From the NCBI GenBank assembly GCA_910578065.1, contig CAJTPB010000001.1, forward strand, positions 214,056 through 278,055: DNA of 64,000 bases, written 5' to 3'. Below, piece after piece: positions 44,137 through 52,862 of this stretch. Position 1 is the stretch's first letter; the number at the start of each line of letters is the position of its first letter. The position numbers were made by a program, and so were the translations under genes. The notes under the pieces were generated by a model. That model did not search any database. It saw only the letters and a program-made list of their open reading frames with translations, and was not told the DNA's origin. Origin of the DNA: an uncultured Christensenella sp. Lineage in GTDB: Bacteria; Bacillota; Clostridia; Christensenellales; Borkfalkiaceae.

Positions 44137-44705
44137 TTTTCTTTCCTCCTTAAACATATTGTTTCACCCTCGCCTTCGAGAATGATAATTGCGTCGTTTT
44201 CCGTTCTGCGAAAAACTTCCTTGCTTAAATGCAGTACGCCGAAATCTTGTTTGAAATTGTATTTCGTCCAAAAGCCGTTCAACTTCTCCCGTACGCCGTC
44301 TGTAACCAGACAATAGTTTTTTTCGTTTTCATACAGCCGTAAGGGATTTCCTTTTATAATGGGATCCGCACTTTCTTCCGCTTCACACTGCGTATAATCG
44401 CCCTCAAAATTTCCGTACGTAATTTCGTCGATTTTATAAAAATATTCCTGTTTTCGTTTTGCACTTAAAAGAATATAAGCGGCGAATCCGGCGGCGCACG
44501 CGATCCAAACGAGATTAAGGAAGACGATCCACCCCATGCCGATGCCTCCCGTGCAGGCGTTTACGATATCGAGTATCAACATAACGATCGAAATTGCGCC
44601 TATAATTACCGTAAACAATTTAAAATTTTCTTGAATTTCTAAAATACGCTTTTTATAAAATCCCGATTTTTTCAGTTTATTCTGCTCTAAAACTGCCCCT
44701 TTCAT
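44133..44705 (-). CDS. Hypothetical membrane protein, first gene of the fructan transport operon
   Basis: This protein of about 190 residues has two predicted membrane segments (about 33-52 and 58-80) and a cytoplasmic C-terminal domain of about 110 residues. I do not recognise the family. The start at 44705 is preferred, since GAGG lies 6 bases upstream; a further ATG four codons earlier is poorly placed. It overlaps the next gene by four bases (ATGA), indicating coupled translation with the binding protein. A regulatory or accessory role in the transporter is inferred from this alone. Confidence 0.65.
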   Translation of the reverse strand: MKGAVLEQNKLKKSGFYKKRILEIQENFKLFTVIIGAISIVMLILDIVNACTGGIGMGWIVFLNLVWIACAAGFAAYILLSAKRKQEYFYKIDEITYGNFEGDYTQCEAEESADPIIKGNPLRLYENEKNYCLVTDGVREKLNGFWTKYNFKQDFGVLHLSKEVFRRTENDAIIILEGEGETICLRRKEK

Positions 44706-44730
44706 GGTTTTCCTCATCTATTTTTAAATA

Positions 44731-44746
44731 TGCTAATCGTTTGATA
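44731..44746 (-). promoter_or_regulatory. LacI-type operator candidate of the transport operon
   Basis: TGCTAATCGTTTGATA resembles the sites at 33509 and 45751. A TTGACG (-35) and TATATC (-10) pair on the minus strand lies just upstream, and the site begins at the -10 box. Confidence 0.6.
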
Positions 44747-44787
44747 TATCGACGAAAATTTTTTTTCGTCAATTCGCTTCGACGGAA

Positions 44788-45696
44788 CTATAAATATTTT
44801 TCGATCTCTTCTAAGAACGGCACCGCTTCCGCAGCCCCCTTTCTCGTTGTGGTAAGCGCCCCGCAGACATTGGCAAAAAATACGCTTTCGTCAAGATTTC
44901 CAAACCCTTCCCGATCCAACTTAGAAAGCAACGCGCCGTAAAACGCATCTCCCGCACCCGTCGTATCGATCGGCTTTAACGGAACGGTGTCTATCTTCTT
45001 GCACTTCCCTTTATAACAATACATCGCGCCTTCTTTTCCCAAAGTAAGCACGGCGAATTTTTCGCCCGACGTAATTTCTTTTAACGCTTCTTCGTATACA
45101 GCGGCAGAAGAAAACATTCCGATCTCGCTTTCCGAAAGTTTTAAAATGTCTGCGCGAGATACGTATTCTTTGTAAATCTCGATCGCCGCCGCGCGGTCAC
45201 GAAAGATATCTTCACGGAAATTTACATCGAAGCTGAACTTCTTTCCCTGCCGTTTTGTTTCTTGATAAACGCTGTCGGCAAACGCGCGCCCCTCTTGTTC
45301 GCTCAACATCAACGAACCGAGATGCACGATATTCGCCTTCGCAATCATATCGCGCACTTCGTCCAAAAGTAAATGAAAGTCTGCCGTATTCTTTCGGTAA
45401 AAGGTAAAGGAACGGTCGCCGTTTTCATCAAGATCGACAAAGGCAAGCGTCGTGTTTCTAACGGGATCGGTGAAAATATTCAGATGATCCAGCCCGCACT
45501 TTTTAGCGGTAGTTACAAGCGCTTTTCCGATGGAATCGTCGCCCACTTTTCCGTAAAAGCCGACTTCCCCTCCGCATTTTTTTATTGCGCAGGCAACGTT
45601 AAAAGGCGCACCGCCAAGGCATCTTTTATAAAAGATGCCTTCGTTACGCCTTTCGCAAATCATATCAGCTAAAATTTCACCGATACAAAATATCAT
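44788..45696 (-). CDS. Fructokinase, PfkB family
   Basis: This 302-residue sugar kinase phosphorylates fructose to fructose-6-phosphate, which then enters glycolysis. The family signature GGAPFNVACAIKKCGGEVGFYGKVGDD is at about 28-54 (the first part is the substrate loop). The C-terminal signature DTTGAGDAFYGALLSKL holds the catalytic Asp of GAGD. A ribosome site GGGG precedes the ATG. It has its own promoter with an operator candidate over the -35 box. Its place beside the GH32 genes supports fructose as substrate. Confidence 0.92.
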   Translation of the reverse strand: MIFCIGEILADMICERRNEGIFYKRCLGGAPFNVACAIKKCGGEVGFYGKVGDDSIGKALVTTAKKCGLDHLNIFTDPVRNTTLAFVDLDENGDRSFTFYRKNTADFHLLLDEVRDMIAKANIVHLGSLMLSEQEGRAFADSVYQETKRQGKKFSFDVNFREDIFRDRAAAIEIYKEYVSRADILKLSESEIGMFSSAAVYEEALKEITSGEKFAVLTLGKEGAMYCYKGKCKKIDTVPLKPIDTTGAGDAFYGALLSKLDREGFGNLDESVFFANVCGALTTTRKGAAEAVPFLEEIEKYL

Positions 45697-45727
45697 AAAA
45701 TTGTCCCCTTATCCCTTTACTGCCCTT

Positions 45728-45766
45728 ATTATACACCCTGTTTTACAATATGTCAATCGTTTAGCA
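45728..45766 (-). promoter_or_regulatory. Fructokinase promoter with overlapping operator
   Basis: On the minus strand TTGACA (45751-45756) and TATAAT (45728-45733) are 17 bases apart. The operator candidate TGCTAAACGATTGACA (45751-45766) covers the -35 box. Confidence 0.75.
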
Positions 45767-46193
45767 TAAAATTTTTTCGGTGAATTTACACTAAATTTTT
45801 ATTAGAAATATAAAACTTTCGGCCCGCCTCTCCCCTATCGTCTACAAATTTATTTCCTTTCTCGCCCTCGGCTTCTTCGCAATATCTTTCCGCAAAATCG
45901 AAATCTGTTACAATGACATTAAAAGCCCCCTGATTCCGACTATTGTCGGAATCAGGGGGCTTCAATGAAAAACTAACTTTTACAATAATTTTTGCCAAAT
46001 GTTCAAACCAACTTTCCGAATATGGATAACCTACGCCATAAGATCAGATAATGTGCAAAATCTATTTAACCAACAATTTTATTGCTTAGATGGTTTTCAA
46101 CGCCGAAGATGAAAACGGAAAAATATTTTTACCGCCTTTGTGCTCAGTTCTTCATAATCTTTCGTGATAAGCACTTTCAAGATGTTTTGCAAT
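45767..46193. other. Intergenic region with one strong hairpin
   Basis: About 430 AT-rich bases without a convincing gene. The only structure I see is the hairpin at 45923-45962. Confidence 0.5.
45923..45962 (-). terminator. Perfect 18-bp hairpin terminator
   Basis: The arms 45923-45940 and 45945-45962 pair perfectly around TATT. On the minus strand the stem ends in CTTTTAATG. It probably terminates transcription from the GH1 remnant. Confidence 0.75.
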
Positions 46194-46709
46194 TTATTTT
46201 TTACGTTTGCAGAGCGCAAGCGTCACGCCGCACGCAACTCCCGCAACGGCTATAACGCCCGCTGCGACGGTCTGCGCGTATCCGTAGAACCAATCGGCGC
46301 AATCTCTGTTCTGCCAGCCTCCTTTTTCGTGCAGCGAAAGGGGAAGATCCCAATGAAAGAGCGTTGCGTACGGCGTGATGCCCTTTTTTAACAGTTCGTC
46401 CGTCAAACGGTCGTAAAAGTCCAACCCCTTTTCGTTAACTGCGCCCGTACCTTCAGGAAACACCCGCGGCCAGGAAATAGAAAAACGGTAACAATCCACT
46501 TCCAGCGATTTCATGATCGCAACGTCCTCGCGATAACGGTTGTAATGATCGCAGGCAACGGTTCCGTCGCTTCCGTCTTTGATTGTATGTGATTTGGTGC
46601 AAAAATCATCCCAAACGCTGTCTCCGCGTTCCGCCCTTGCACCCTCGATTTGAAAAGCCGACGTCGCAACTCCCCATTCAAAGTTTTTAGGAAAAATCAG
46701 ATCTTTCAT
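46194..46709 (-). pseudogene. Truncated GH1 beta-glucosidase fused to a membrane anchor
   Basis: Residues 1-140 match the N-terminus of GH1 enzymes (FPKNFEWGVATSAFQIEGA, CDHYNRYREDVAIMKSL, YRFSISWPRVFP, ATLFHWDLP). They end soon after GGWQNRDCADWFYGYAQ. The family normally has about 450 residues, and the part with both catalytic glutamates (TXNEP and TENG motifs) is missing. After residue 145 the sequence becomes a hydrophobic segment with a basic end (CKRKK), like the anchor of a surface protein. The gene cannot encode an active glycosidase. A deletion joining two genes is the simplest explanation. It is divergent from an AraC regulator. Confidence 0.8.
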
Positions 46710-46855
46710 TTTTATCCACTTCCGTTTATCCTTGCATTTTTAGTATAACATCGAATTAAAGTTTTGTCTTTGGCGTTCAGCGTTGTCTTTATTGTCCTAA
46801 ATTGCAGTAAATAAAGCAATCGAAAATAATTTTTTGAAATATTGCCCTGCACATC

Positions 46856-46884
46856 TTGCAAAGCGACCGGTTATGCGGTATAAT
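46856..46884 (+). promoter_or_regulatory. Promoter of the AraC gene, leaderless type
   Basis: TTGCAA (46856-46861) and TATAAT (46879-46884) are 17 bases apart, and only 6 bases separate TATAAT from the ATG at 46891. Confidence 0.75.
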
Positions 46885-46890
46885 GCAGTC

Positions 46891-47757
46891 ATGAAAAAAA
46901 AGATAGACGCAAAGCGGTTTTTTATCGATTACAAGTATTACGCAAAGCCGAGAGACCTCGATCGGCTTACGCTGATTCAAATGGGCGAACGTTTTTGCGC
47001 CGCAGAAGCGGGATATCCCGAACACGAACAAATCTGTTGCGAGATCACCTATGTGTATAACGGAGCGGCAGTCAACACAATCGACGGGATCCCCAATAAA
47101 ATCCCCGCCGGTACGTTCAATTTTTCGTATCCTTCTCAAAGACACAGTATCTTTGCCGAAAAAGGCGATATGCGCTATTTCTTTTTAGGCTTCGTTCTCG
47201 ACGAATCGCATCCCCTTTACCGCGAATTCAAAAAACTCGAAAGCACGAACGAGCCGATCTACGCTTCCGATGCCTTTCACACGCACTCCGCTTTTCTCGA
47301 TGCGATTTTAAATCTTGAAACGGAAAACCGCTTTTCCGACTTCGTTCTCATCAACTGCATCAATCAAATTTTGTGTAATTTCTTGCGTTCTTATTATCAA
47401 GAACCCAACTATGTACTCAAATACGACGGTGCAACGGAGATCATCCTTTTTAATATTCTCGGCTTTCTCGACGAAAATTTTCTCGAATTTAAAAATCTAA
47501 ATTCGCTGTCCGATAAACTCGGCTATTCGGCCTCTCATTTGAGCCACGTATTTACGGCGGCAATGAAAAAATCGCCCACTGCTTACGTGCTCAATAAAAA
47601 ATTGGAATATGCCGCACAGCTGTTGGAGGAGAACAACGTTTCCCCCACTGAAATTGCCGCCCTCATCGGATACGAATCCATTCACTCTTTTTCCAAAGCG
47701 TTTAAAAAACGGTTTGGCATGTCGCCCGTGCACTATAAAAACGTGAAAAACAACTGA
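46891..47757 (+). CDS. AraC-family transcriptional regulator
   Basis: This 288-residue regulator has an N-terminal cupin-like sensor (about 30-110) and a C-terminal pair of helix-turn-helix motifs. The first is LNSLSDKLGYSASHLSHVF (about 213-231) and the second is PTEIAALIGYESIHSFSKAF (about 255-274), followed by the family ending FGMSPVHYK. I start at 46891 because a promoter sits 6 bases before it and no ribosome site is seen; in-frame ATGs upstream overlap the promoter. It is divergent from the GH1 remnant, and may once have controlled it. Its present target is unknown. Confidence 0.85.
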   Translation: MKKKIDAKRFFIDYKYYAKPRDLDRLTLIQMGERFCAAEAGYPEHEQICCEITYVYNGAAVNTIDGIPNKIPAGTFNFSYPSQRHSIFAEKGDMRYFFLGFVLDESHPLYREFKKLESTNEPIYASDAFHTHSAFLDAILNLETENRFSDFVLINCINQILCNFLRSYYQEPNYVLKYDGATEIILFNILGFLDENFLEFKNLNSLSDKLGYSASHLSHVFTAAMKKSPTAYVLNKKLEYAAQLLEENNVSPTEIAALIGYESIHSFSKAFKKRFGMSPVHYKNVKNN

Positions 47758-47845
47758 TCGATTTAAAAAAGATTCTCCGTTATCTTGCCGCAGTTACCGT
47801 TAATTGATAAAATCGAAATTTTCTATTTTATACCGAAAAAACAGC

Positions 47846-47867
47846 CCCTGACGATTGTCGGGGTTTT
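47846..47867 (+). terminator. Terminator after the AraC gene
   Basis: CCCTGAC-GATT-GTCGGGG is a 7-bp stem with one G-T pair, followed by TTTTCG. Confidence 0.65.
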
Positions 47868-48030
47868 CGATTTGTTGCTGTTCGTTCATACCTATATCTT
47901 TCATGTTAATTGCTTTTACAGGAATTCGCATAAACTCTTATTTCATTTTTTAACGCACGTTCCAATCAAACGCGGGCGCGGCTTGCATATTGTTATTGAT
48001 ATAGGCGTTTTAGCGTTTATATTCTTTATA

Positions 48031-48070
48031 AAAAAATTCCGACAAGCATTTCTGCCTGTCGGAATTTTTA
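48031..48070. terminator. Bidirectional terminator at the end of the maltodextrin operon
   Basis: AAAAATTCCGACAAGCA pairs with TGCCTGTCGGAATTTTT except at one position. The A- and T-runs serve both strands. Confidence 0.8.
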
Positions 48071-48083
48071 TACAATATAAGTT

Positions 48084-48929
48084 TTATCCCTTAACGGAGC
48101 CGCCCGTAATTCCCTCTACATAGTATTTTTGCAAAAAGATAAATAACAGAACTACGGGAACGGCGATAAGAATCGACCCCGCCGCAAAGCAGGTAAAGAA
48201 CGTGTTTTTATGCGTACTGTCCAAAAACTCGAATAGTCCGATCGCCACCGTGTAGCTTTCCCTGTTTGTTCCCAATATGACCTTTGCAAAGATAAAGTCA
48301 GACCACGGCGAGATAAACGCCATAAGCGCGGTATACACGATGATCGGCTTGCTCATCGGCACAATAATTTTCCAAAACACCTGCCAGCTCGACGCGCCCT
48401 CTAACCTTGCCGATTCGTCGAGCGATTTTGAAACGGTATCGAAAAAGCCTTTTGCGACGTAGAACCCCAGCCCCGCGCCGCCCGAATATACGAGCACGAG
48501 CGACACGAGCTGTCCGTCTAAACCGAACGCTTTTAAAATATAATACACGGCGATCATGCTCATAAAGCCGGGGAACATTCCCAAAATCAGTGCGATCTTC
48601 ATAAACGGTTTTCTCGCCCGAAAGCGGAAACGGCTCATGGCATACGCCACCATAAGCGTGATGATCGTAGACAGCACGCAAGAAGCAAGCGCAACGAAAA
48701 AGGTGTTAAGAAACCAGCGGCTGAACATGGTTTCTTTAAAAAGCGTGGCAAAATTGCCCAACGTCAGTTCCTGCGGAAAGAATGTATAAGTAAGCGCCCC
48801 GGCCTCGCCTCGGAACGCCTGCAACACGATCCACACGATAGGAATCAGCCAAATGACGGAAAGGAGAATAAGCGCGCTTTCCGCAATGATATTGCCCGCG
48901 ATTCTTCTGCGTTTCATGCTCTTTCTCAT
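48084..48929 (-). CDS. Maltodextrin ABC transporter permease, MalG type
   Basis: This 281-residue membrane protein has six predicted segments. The EAA loop is LDESARLEGASSWQVFWKII near 175-194. The opening IPIVWIVLQAFRGE and ending LQKYYVEGITGGSVKG are typical of MalG. GGAGG precedes the ATG, which overlaps the end of the MalF-type gene. It is the last gene of the operon. Confidence 0.93.
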   Translation of the reverse strand: MRKSMKRRRIAGNIIAESALILLSVIWLIPIVWIVLQAFRGEAGALTYTFFPQELTLGNFATLFKETMFSRWFLNTFFVALASCVLSTIITLMVAYAMSRFRFRARKPFMKIALILGMFPGFMSMIAVYYILKAFGLDGQLVSLVLVYSGGAGLGFYVAKGFFDTVSKSLDESARLEGASSWQVFWKIIVPMSKPIIVYTALMAFISPWSDFIFAKVILGTNRESYTVAIGLFEFLDSTHKNTFFTCFAAGSILIAVPVVLLFIFLQKYYVEGITGGSVKG

Positions 48930-50425
48930 TGGAAATCCTCCTCGTTCTTAACCGAACTCGTCCGCGAATAGGCAAGCAGCGAGAATGCCGCGCACGCCAC
49001 AAACGTATAAATGCCGATGACCGAACCGAGGTTATAATCGTTTTGCTCGATCGTCAGCTTATACAGCCAAGTGATGAGCAAATCGGTCTTGCCCGCGATA
49101 TGGTATTCGGGTACGGACGGACCGCCGCCCGTGAGCAAATAAATAAGATTAAAGTTGTTGATATTCCCTATAAATTGTTGTATTAAGTACGGCCCCGTTA
49201 CGAACAGCACATACGGCAGCGTGATCCGCGCAAACAGTTTGACGGGGCTTGCGCCGTCGAGTTTCGCCGCCTCGAACAAGTCCTTGGGAATGTTCATGAG
49301 AACACCCGTCGTAATAAGCATGGTATACGGCACGCCGATCCACAAGTTCACCATAAGCACCGAGAAACGCGGCAGAACGGCGTTGTGCGAAACGTCCGTC
49401 AGCCACCCGATCCGCTCTTTGATTAACCCCATGTCCATGAGTACGGTATTGAGCGGACCGTCGACATCTAAAAAGTTCGACATGGTAAGCAGCGTGATAA
49501 ACTGCGGAATGGCAATCGTCAAAACGAAGATCGTACGGAACACAGGCTTACCCACCACCCCTTTGCGGTTTATGAGCATGGCGAGGAATATCCCCGCAAA
49601 GTAACAGCTGCTTGTGGCGATAAGCGCCCATACGAGCGTCCAGCCGAGAAGCGGAAAGAATGTGCCCGCGATCAGCGGATTGGCAAACACTTTGCCGAAC
49701 GTCTCGAAGCCGATCCAATCGAACAGCGACGCGGGCGGCAGATGATTGTGGTCGTAGCTCGTAAACGCCATTAAAATCATATAAACGAGCGGAACGACGG
49801 TAAACGCCAACACGCAAAGAATGGGAACGGCGAGCATGGTTTTGTACAGCTTTTGATCGAACAGCTCGAATATTTCCTGCCTAAAATTTTTGGGCTTGCC
49901 GCCGCTTTCCTTTACCGTTCTTGCCGCAATGCCCGAACGGATCGATTTGAAATACAGCACGGCAAACGCGATTAACACCAGCAACGTACAAACGCCGTAT
50001 AAAAGCATCAACAGCGAATTGTCGCCGTGCGCCACGATCGGGTTGCCCCATTCGTCCACTGCGTCGCCCGTGTTCATGGCGATCGTTCCAAGCGTAAAGA
50101 ACCCGACGAACGCCGAACCGCCGAACAGCGCCATAAACGCGATAAACGCGCCTTCGACGAGCAGATACAAAACGCCCTTTATATACTGCCCTGCGCCGAT
50201 ATTTGCCGCACCCATAAACAGATACGAAAGTTTCACCGTCCAATGCCCGTGAACAAAGTCGAGCGCAAACTGCTTGCATGCTCTTCCGAACCGCACGAAC
50301 GCACCGCCGATTTGCCCGGGCAGTTTACGAAAGAACGTGCAAATACCGTTCCATAACCCTACGAACCATGCGACGACCCTCTTATAGAATTTTACAAACG
50401 CATTGTCCGTAAATTTTTGCTCCAT
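48926..50425 (-). CDS. Maltodextrin ABC transporter permease, MalF type
   Basis: This 499-residue permease has a long N-terminal region (1-190) with about four extra membrane segments, followed by the usual MalF core. The EAA loop is LFEAAKLDGASPVKLFARIT near 385-404. The extension is longer than in the fructan importer. AAGGAGGTGAAGGT precedes the ATG. It forms the channel with the MalG-type partner, and the substrate is inferred from the adjacent phosphorylase and amylases. Confidence 0.92.
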   Translation of the reverse strand: MEQKFTDNAFVKFYKRVVAWFVGLWNGICTFFRKLPGQIGGAFVRFGRACKQFALDFVHGHWTVKLSYLFMGAANIGAGQYIKGVLYLLVEGAFIAFMALFGGSAFVGFFTLGTIAMNTGDAVDEWGNPIVAHGDNSLLMLLYGVCTLLVLIAFAVLYFKSIRSGIAARTVKESGGKPKNFRQEIFELFDQKLYKTMLAVPILCVLAFTVVPLVYMILMAFTSYDHNHLPPASLFDWIGFETFGKVFANPLIAGTFFPLLGWTLVWALIATSSCYFAGIFLAMLINRKGVVGKPVFRTIFVLTIAIPQFITLLTMSNFLDVDGPLNTVLMDMGLIKERIGWLTDVSHNAVLPRFSVLMVNLWIGVPYTMLITTGVLMNIPKDLFEAAKLDGASPVKLFARITLPYVLFVTGPYLIQQFIGNINNFNLIYLLTGGGPSVPEYHIAGKTDLLITWLYKLTIEQNDYNLGSVIGIYTFVACAAFSLLAYSRTSSVKNEEDFQ

Positions 50426-50492
50426 ACCTTCACCTCCTTATTCAAAATGCACGCTATCGTATCATTTTCGGGCATGCGGATTCCGAAGTTTC

Positions 50493-52724
50493 TTATTTTT
50501 TGACGATATTCCATATCTTTTCCGCATACTCGCCAATCGAGCGGTCGGACGAAAAGAACGCCGCGTGCGCCGTGTTTTCCATCTGCTTTTGCGCAAAAGC
50601 CGTTTTGTTCCCATAATCGCGGTTGACGCGTATTAAAGCGTCGACGTATTCGGGTAAATCGCGGAAGATAAAATAATGATCGGGCTTGTGCCAATGCGCG
50701 CCCACGGTAAGCGAATCGTGCAGTTCCTTAAAATACCCCTTCCCGCCGTCCGAAAACGTACCGTCCGTCAACGTATCGCAAACGCGCTTTAAGTCGGAAT
50801 TTTGCGATAATATTTCGTTCGGATCGTATGTATCTTTCAAACGCTCGATTTCTTCTACGCTGGCGCCGAAGATGTAATTGTTCTTCTTCCCCGCGTGTTC
50901 GACGATTTCGATATTCGCGCCGTCCATCGTGCCGCACGTGACCGCGCCGTTTAACATAAATTTCATGTTGCCCGTACCGCTCGCCTCGAACCCCGCAGTG
51001 GAGACCTGCAAGCTCACGTCCGTTCCCGCGACGATCTTCTCGGCATACGACACGTTATAATTCTGTACAAACACTACTTGTAACAGTCGATTTGTCTGTT
51101 CGTCGCCGTTTACAAGCCGAGCGATCTCGTTCAGATACTTGATAATCCCCTTTGCCCTGAAATAGCCGCTCGCCGCCTTTGCGCCGAACAGAAAGACCGA
51201 CGGGTGAAAATCGGGCAGTTTTCCCTCTTTTAAATCGTAATATATCCGCAAGATCGCAAACGCCGTCATGAGCTGCCGCTTGTACTCGTGCAGCCGCTTG
51301 ACCTGCGCATAGACGATTGCACCGTCTAACAGCTTTACGCCGTCATGAAGCAAAATGTATTCGGCAAGCTGTTTTTTCTTTTCGGCTTTCACCGCGATAA
51401 ATTCCGCCGTGTCGCTTGTGCTAAGCGTTTCGAGCCTTGTCATATCCTCCCGCCATGCGGGGGTCAGCTTTTTATCGAGAAGCGCGGACAGCTCGCGGTT
51501 GCACAGCATAAGCCAACGCCGCTGCGTGATGCCGTTGGTCACGTTTTGGAATTTGTCGGGATAGTATTTGTACGCCACGGGGAACAGGTTGCGCTTTACA
51601 AGTTCGGAATGGATCGCCGCCACGCCGTTGACCTTTTCGCCCACGTACACCGCCGCATTTGCCATAGACAAACGCCCGCCTTGCAAAACGGACATTGCGG
51701 CGATCTCCTCTTTAGTGCAGTTTTTCCGTTTCCATTCCCGCGCGGCATAAATTTGAATCGTTTTGAACACCGCCGCGATCTCGGGCAAGATCTTGTCCAT
51801 AAGCGCGTAGTCCCAACATTCGAGCGCTTCGGGCAGGATCGTGTGATTGGTATAGTTGAACGTGTGCTTGGCAATGTCGAGCGCCCGCGCAAACGAAACG
51901 CCGTAATCTTTTGTGAGCAAGCGGATAAACTCCGCAACCGACATCACGGCGTGCGTGTCGTTGAGCTGCAAACTGTGATACCCCGAAAACTTGTTAAAGC
52001 TGCGTCCGTACTTTTGAACGTACCCTTCCACAAGTTCGCCGATCGCCGCCGCGGACAAAAAATACTCCTGCCTGATACGAAGCAACTTCCCTTCCTCGGT
52101 ATCGTCTGCGGGGTACAGGTACGCGCAAATCTTTTGCGCTTGTTCGCTCCCCTCGGCGTCGAACAGACGCAAGGTATTTACGCTCTTGCCGACGATGGGC
52201 ATATCGTAAGGCACGGCGGTCACGTCCATATCCGCAAAGTGCACAACGCGCTTTTCGTTATCGCGCCGCACGCTCCAAGGATCGCCCCAAGTAAGCCAAT
52301 CGTCCGCGCTTTCCGCCTGTTCGCCGTTTTCAAACTTTTGCTTGAACAAGCCGTATTTGTAGCGTATCCCGTAGCCGTCGAGCGGATAACCGCACCCTGC
52401 CGCCGAATCGAGAAAACACGCCGCCAAACGCCCCAAACCGCCGTTGCCGAGCGCGGCGTCCTCTATCTCCTCGAAATCGCCGATCTTCACACCCTTTTCC
52501 GACAAAATCTTTTCCGCTTCTTCGAGAACGCCCAACTCTAAAAGGTTGTTGTGGAACATTCTGCCCATTAAATATTCGATGGAAAGATAATACGCCTTGC
52601 GCCCCTCGTGCTTTTCGGGCGTTATGTATTTCATGCAAAGTTCGGATATTTCCGTATACAGCGTCTTGATATCCTTGCCCGCCGCATCGTATTCTTTTAA
52701 ATCTTGCAACAATTTCGTGTTCAA
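50493..52724 (-). CDS. Glycogen/maltodextrin phosphorylase
   Basis: This GT35 enzyme uses phosphate to release glucose-1-phosphate from alpha-1,4-glucans. It shows EDAALGNGGLGRLAACFLDS, KRLHEYKRQLM and the PLP-lysine segment EASGTGNMKFMLNGA. I place the start at a TTG (52724): AGGAGG at 52733-52738 is 8 bases away, and it lies inside the 15-codon upstream extension of the frame, so that extension is probably not translated. The protein is then 743 residues. It follows the cytoplasmic amylase gene and uses the maltodextrins that the importer brings in. Confidence 0.95.
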   Translation of the reverse strand: MNTKLLQDLKEYDAAGKDIKTLYTEISELCMKYITPEKHEGRKAYYLSIEYLMGRMFHNNLLELGVLEEAEKILSEKGVKIGDFEEIEDAALGNGGLGRLAACFLDSAAGCGYPLDGYGIRYKYGLFKQKFENGEQAESADDWLTWGDPWSVRRDNEKRVVHFADMDVTAVPYDMPIVGKSVNTLRLFDAEGSEQAQKICAYLYPADDTEEGKLLRIRQEYFLSAAAIGELVEGYVQKYGRSFNKFSGYHSLQLNDTHAVMSVAEFIRLLTKDYGVSFARALDIAKHTFNYTNHTILPEALECWDYALMDKILPEIAAVFKTIQIYAAREWKRKNCTKEEIAAMSVLQGGRLSMANAAVYVGEKVNGVAAIHSELVKRNLFPVAYKYYPDKFQNVTNGITQRRWLMLCNRELSALLDKKLTPAWREDMTRLETLSTSDTAEFIAVKAEKKKQLAEYILLHDGVKLLDGAIVYAQVKRLHEYKRQLMTAFAILRIYYDLKEGKLPDFHPSVFLFGAKAASGYFRAKGIIKYLNEIARLVNGDEQTNRLLQVVFVQNYNVSYAEKIVAGTDVSLQVSTAGFEASGTGNMKFMLNGAVTCGTMDGANIEIVEHAGKKNNYIFGASVEEIERLKDTYDPNEILSQNSDLKRVCDTLTDGTFSDGGKGYFKELHDSLTVGAHWHKPDHYFIFRDLPEYVDALIRVNRDYGNKTAFAQKQMENTAHAAFFSSDRSIGEYAEKIWNIVKK

Positions 52725-52862
52725 ATTGATATCCTCCTGTTTTAGAAAACGCAGCCGCGCGTCAGACAAGGAAGACGCGTCTTTGCAACGGAGAGCGTAC
52801 TTACTCGTACCCGCCCCGAGAAAAACGCAAGTCTGACGCCTTATTACGCAATGAATGCGTTT

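Larger units (their letters stand above)
47758..48083. other. Intergenic region with two terminator hairpins
   Basis: About 325 bases between convergent genes. It holds terminators at 47846 and 48031 and no recognisable gene. Confidence 0.5.
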
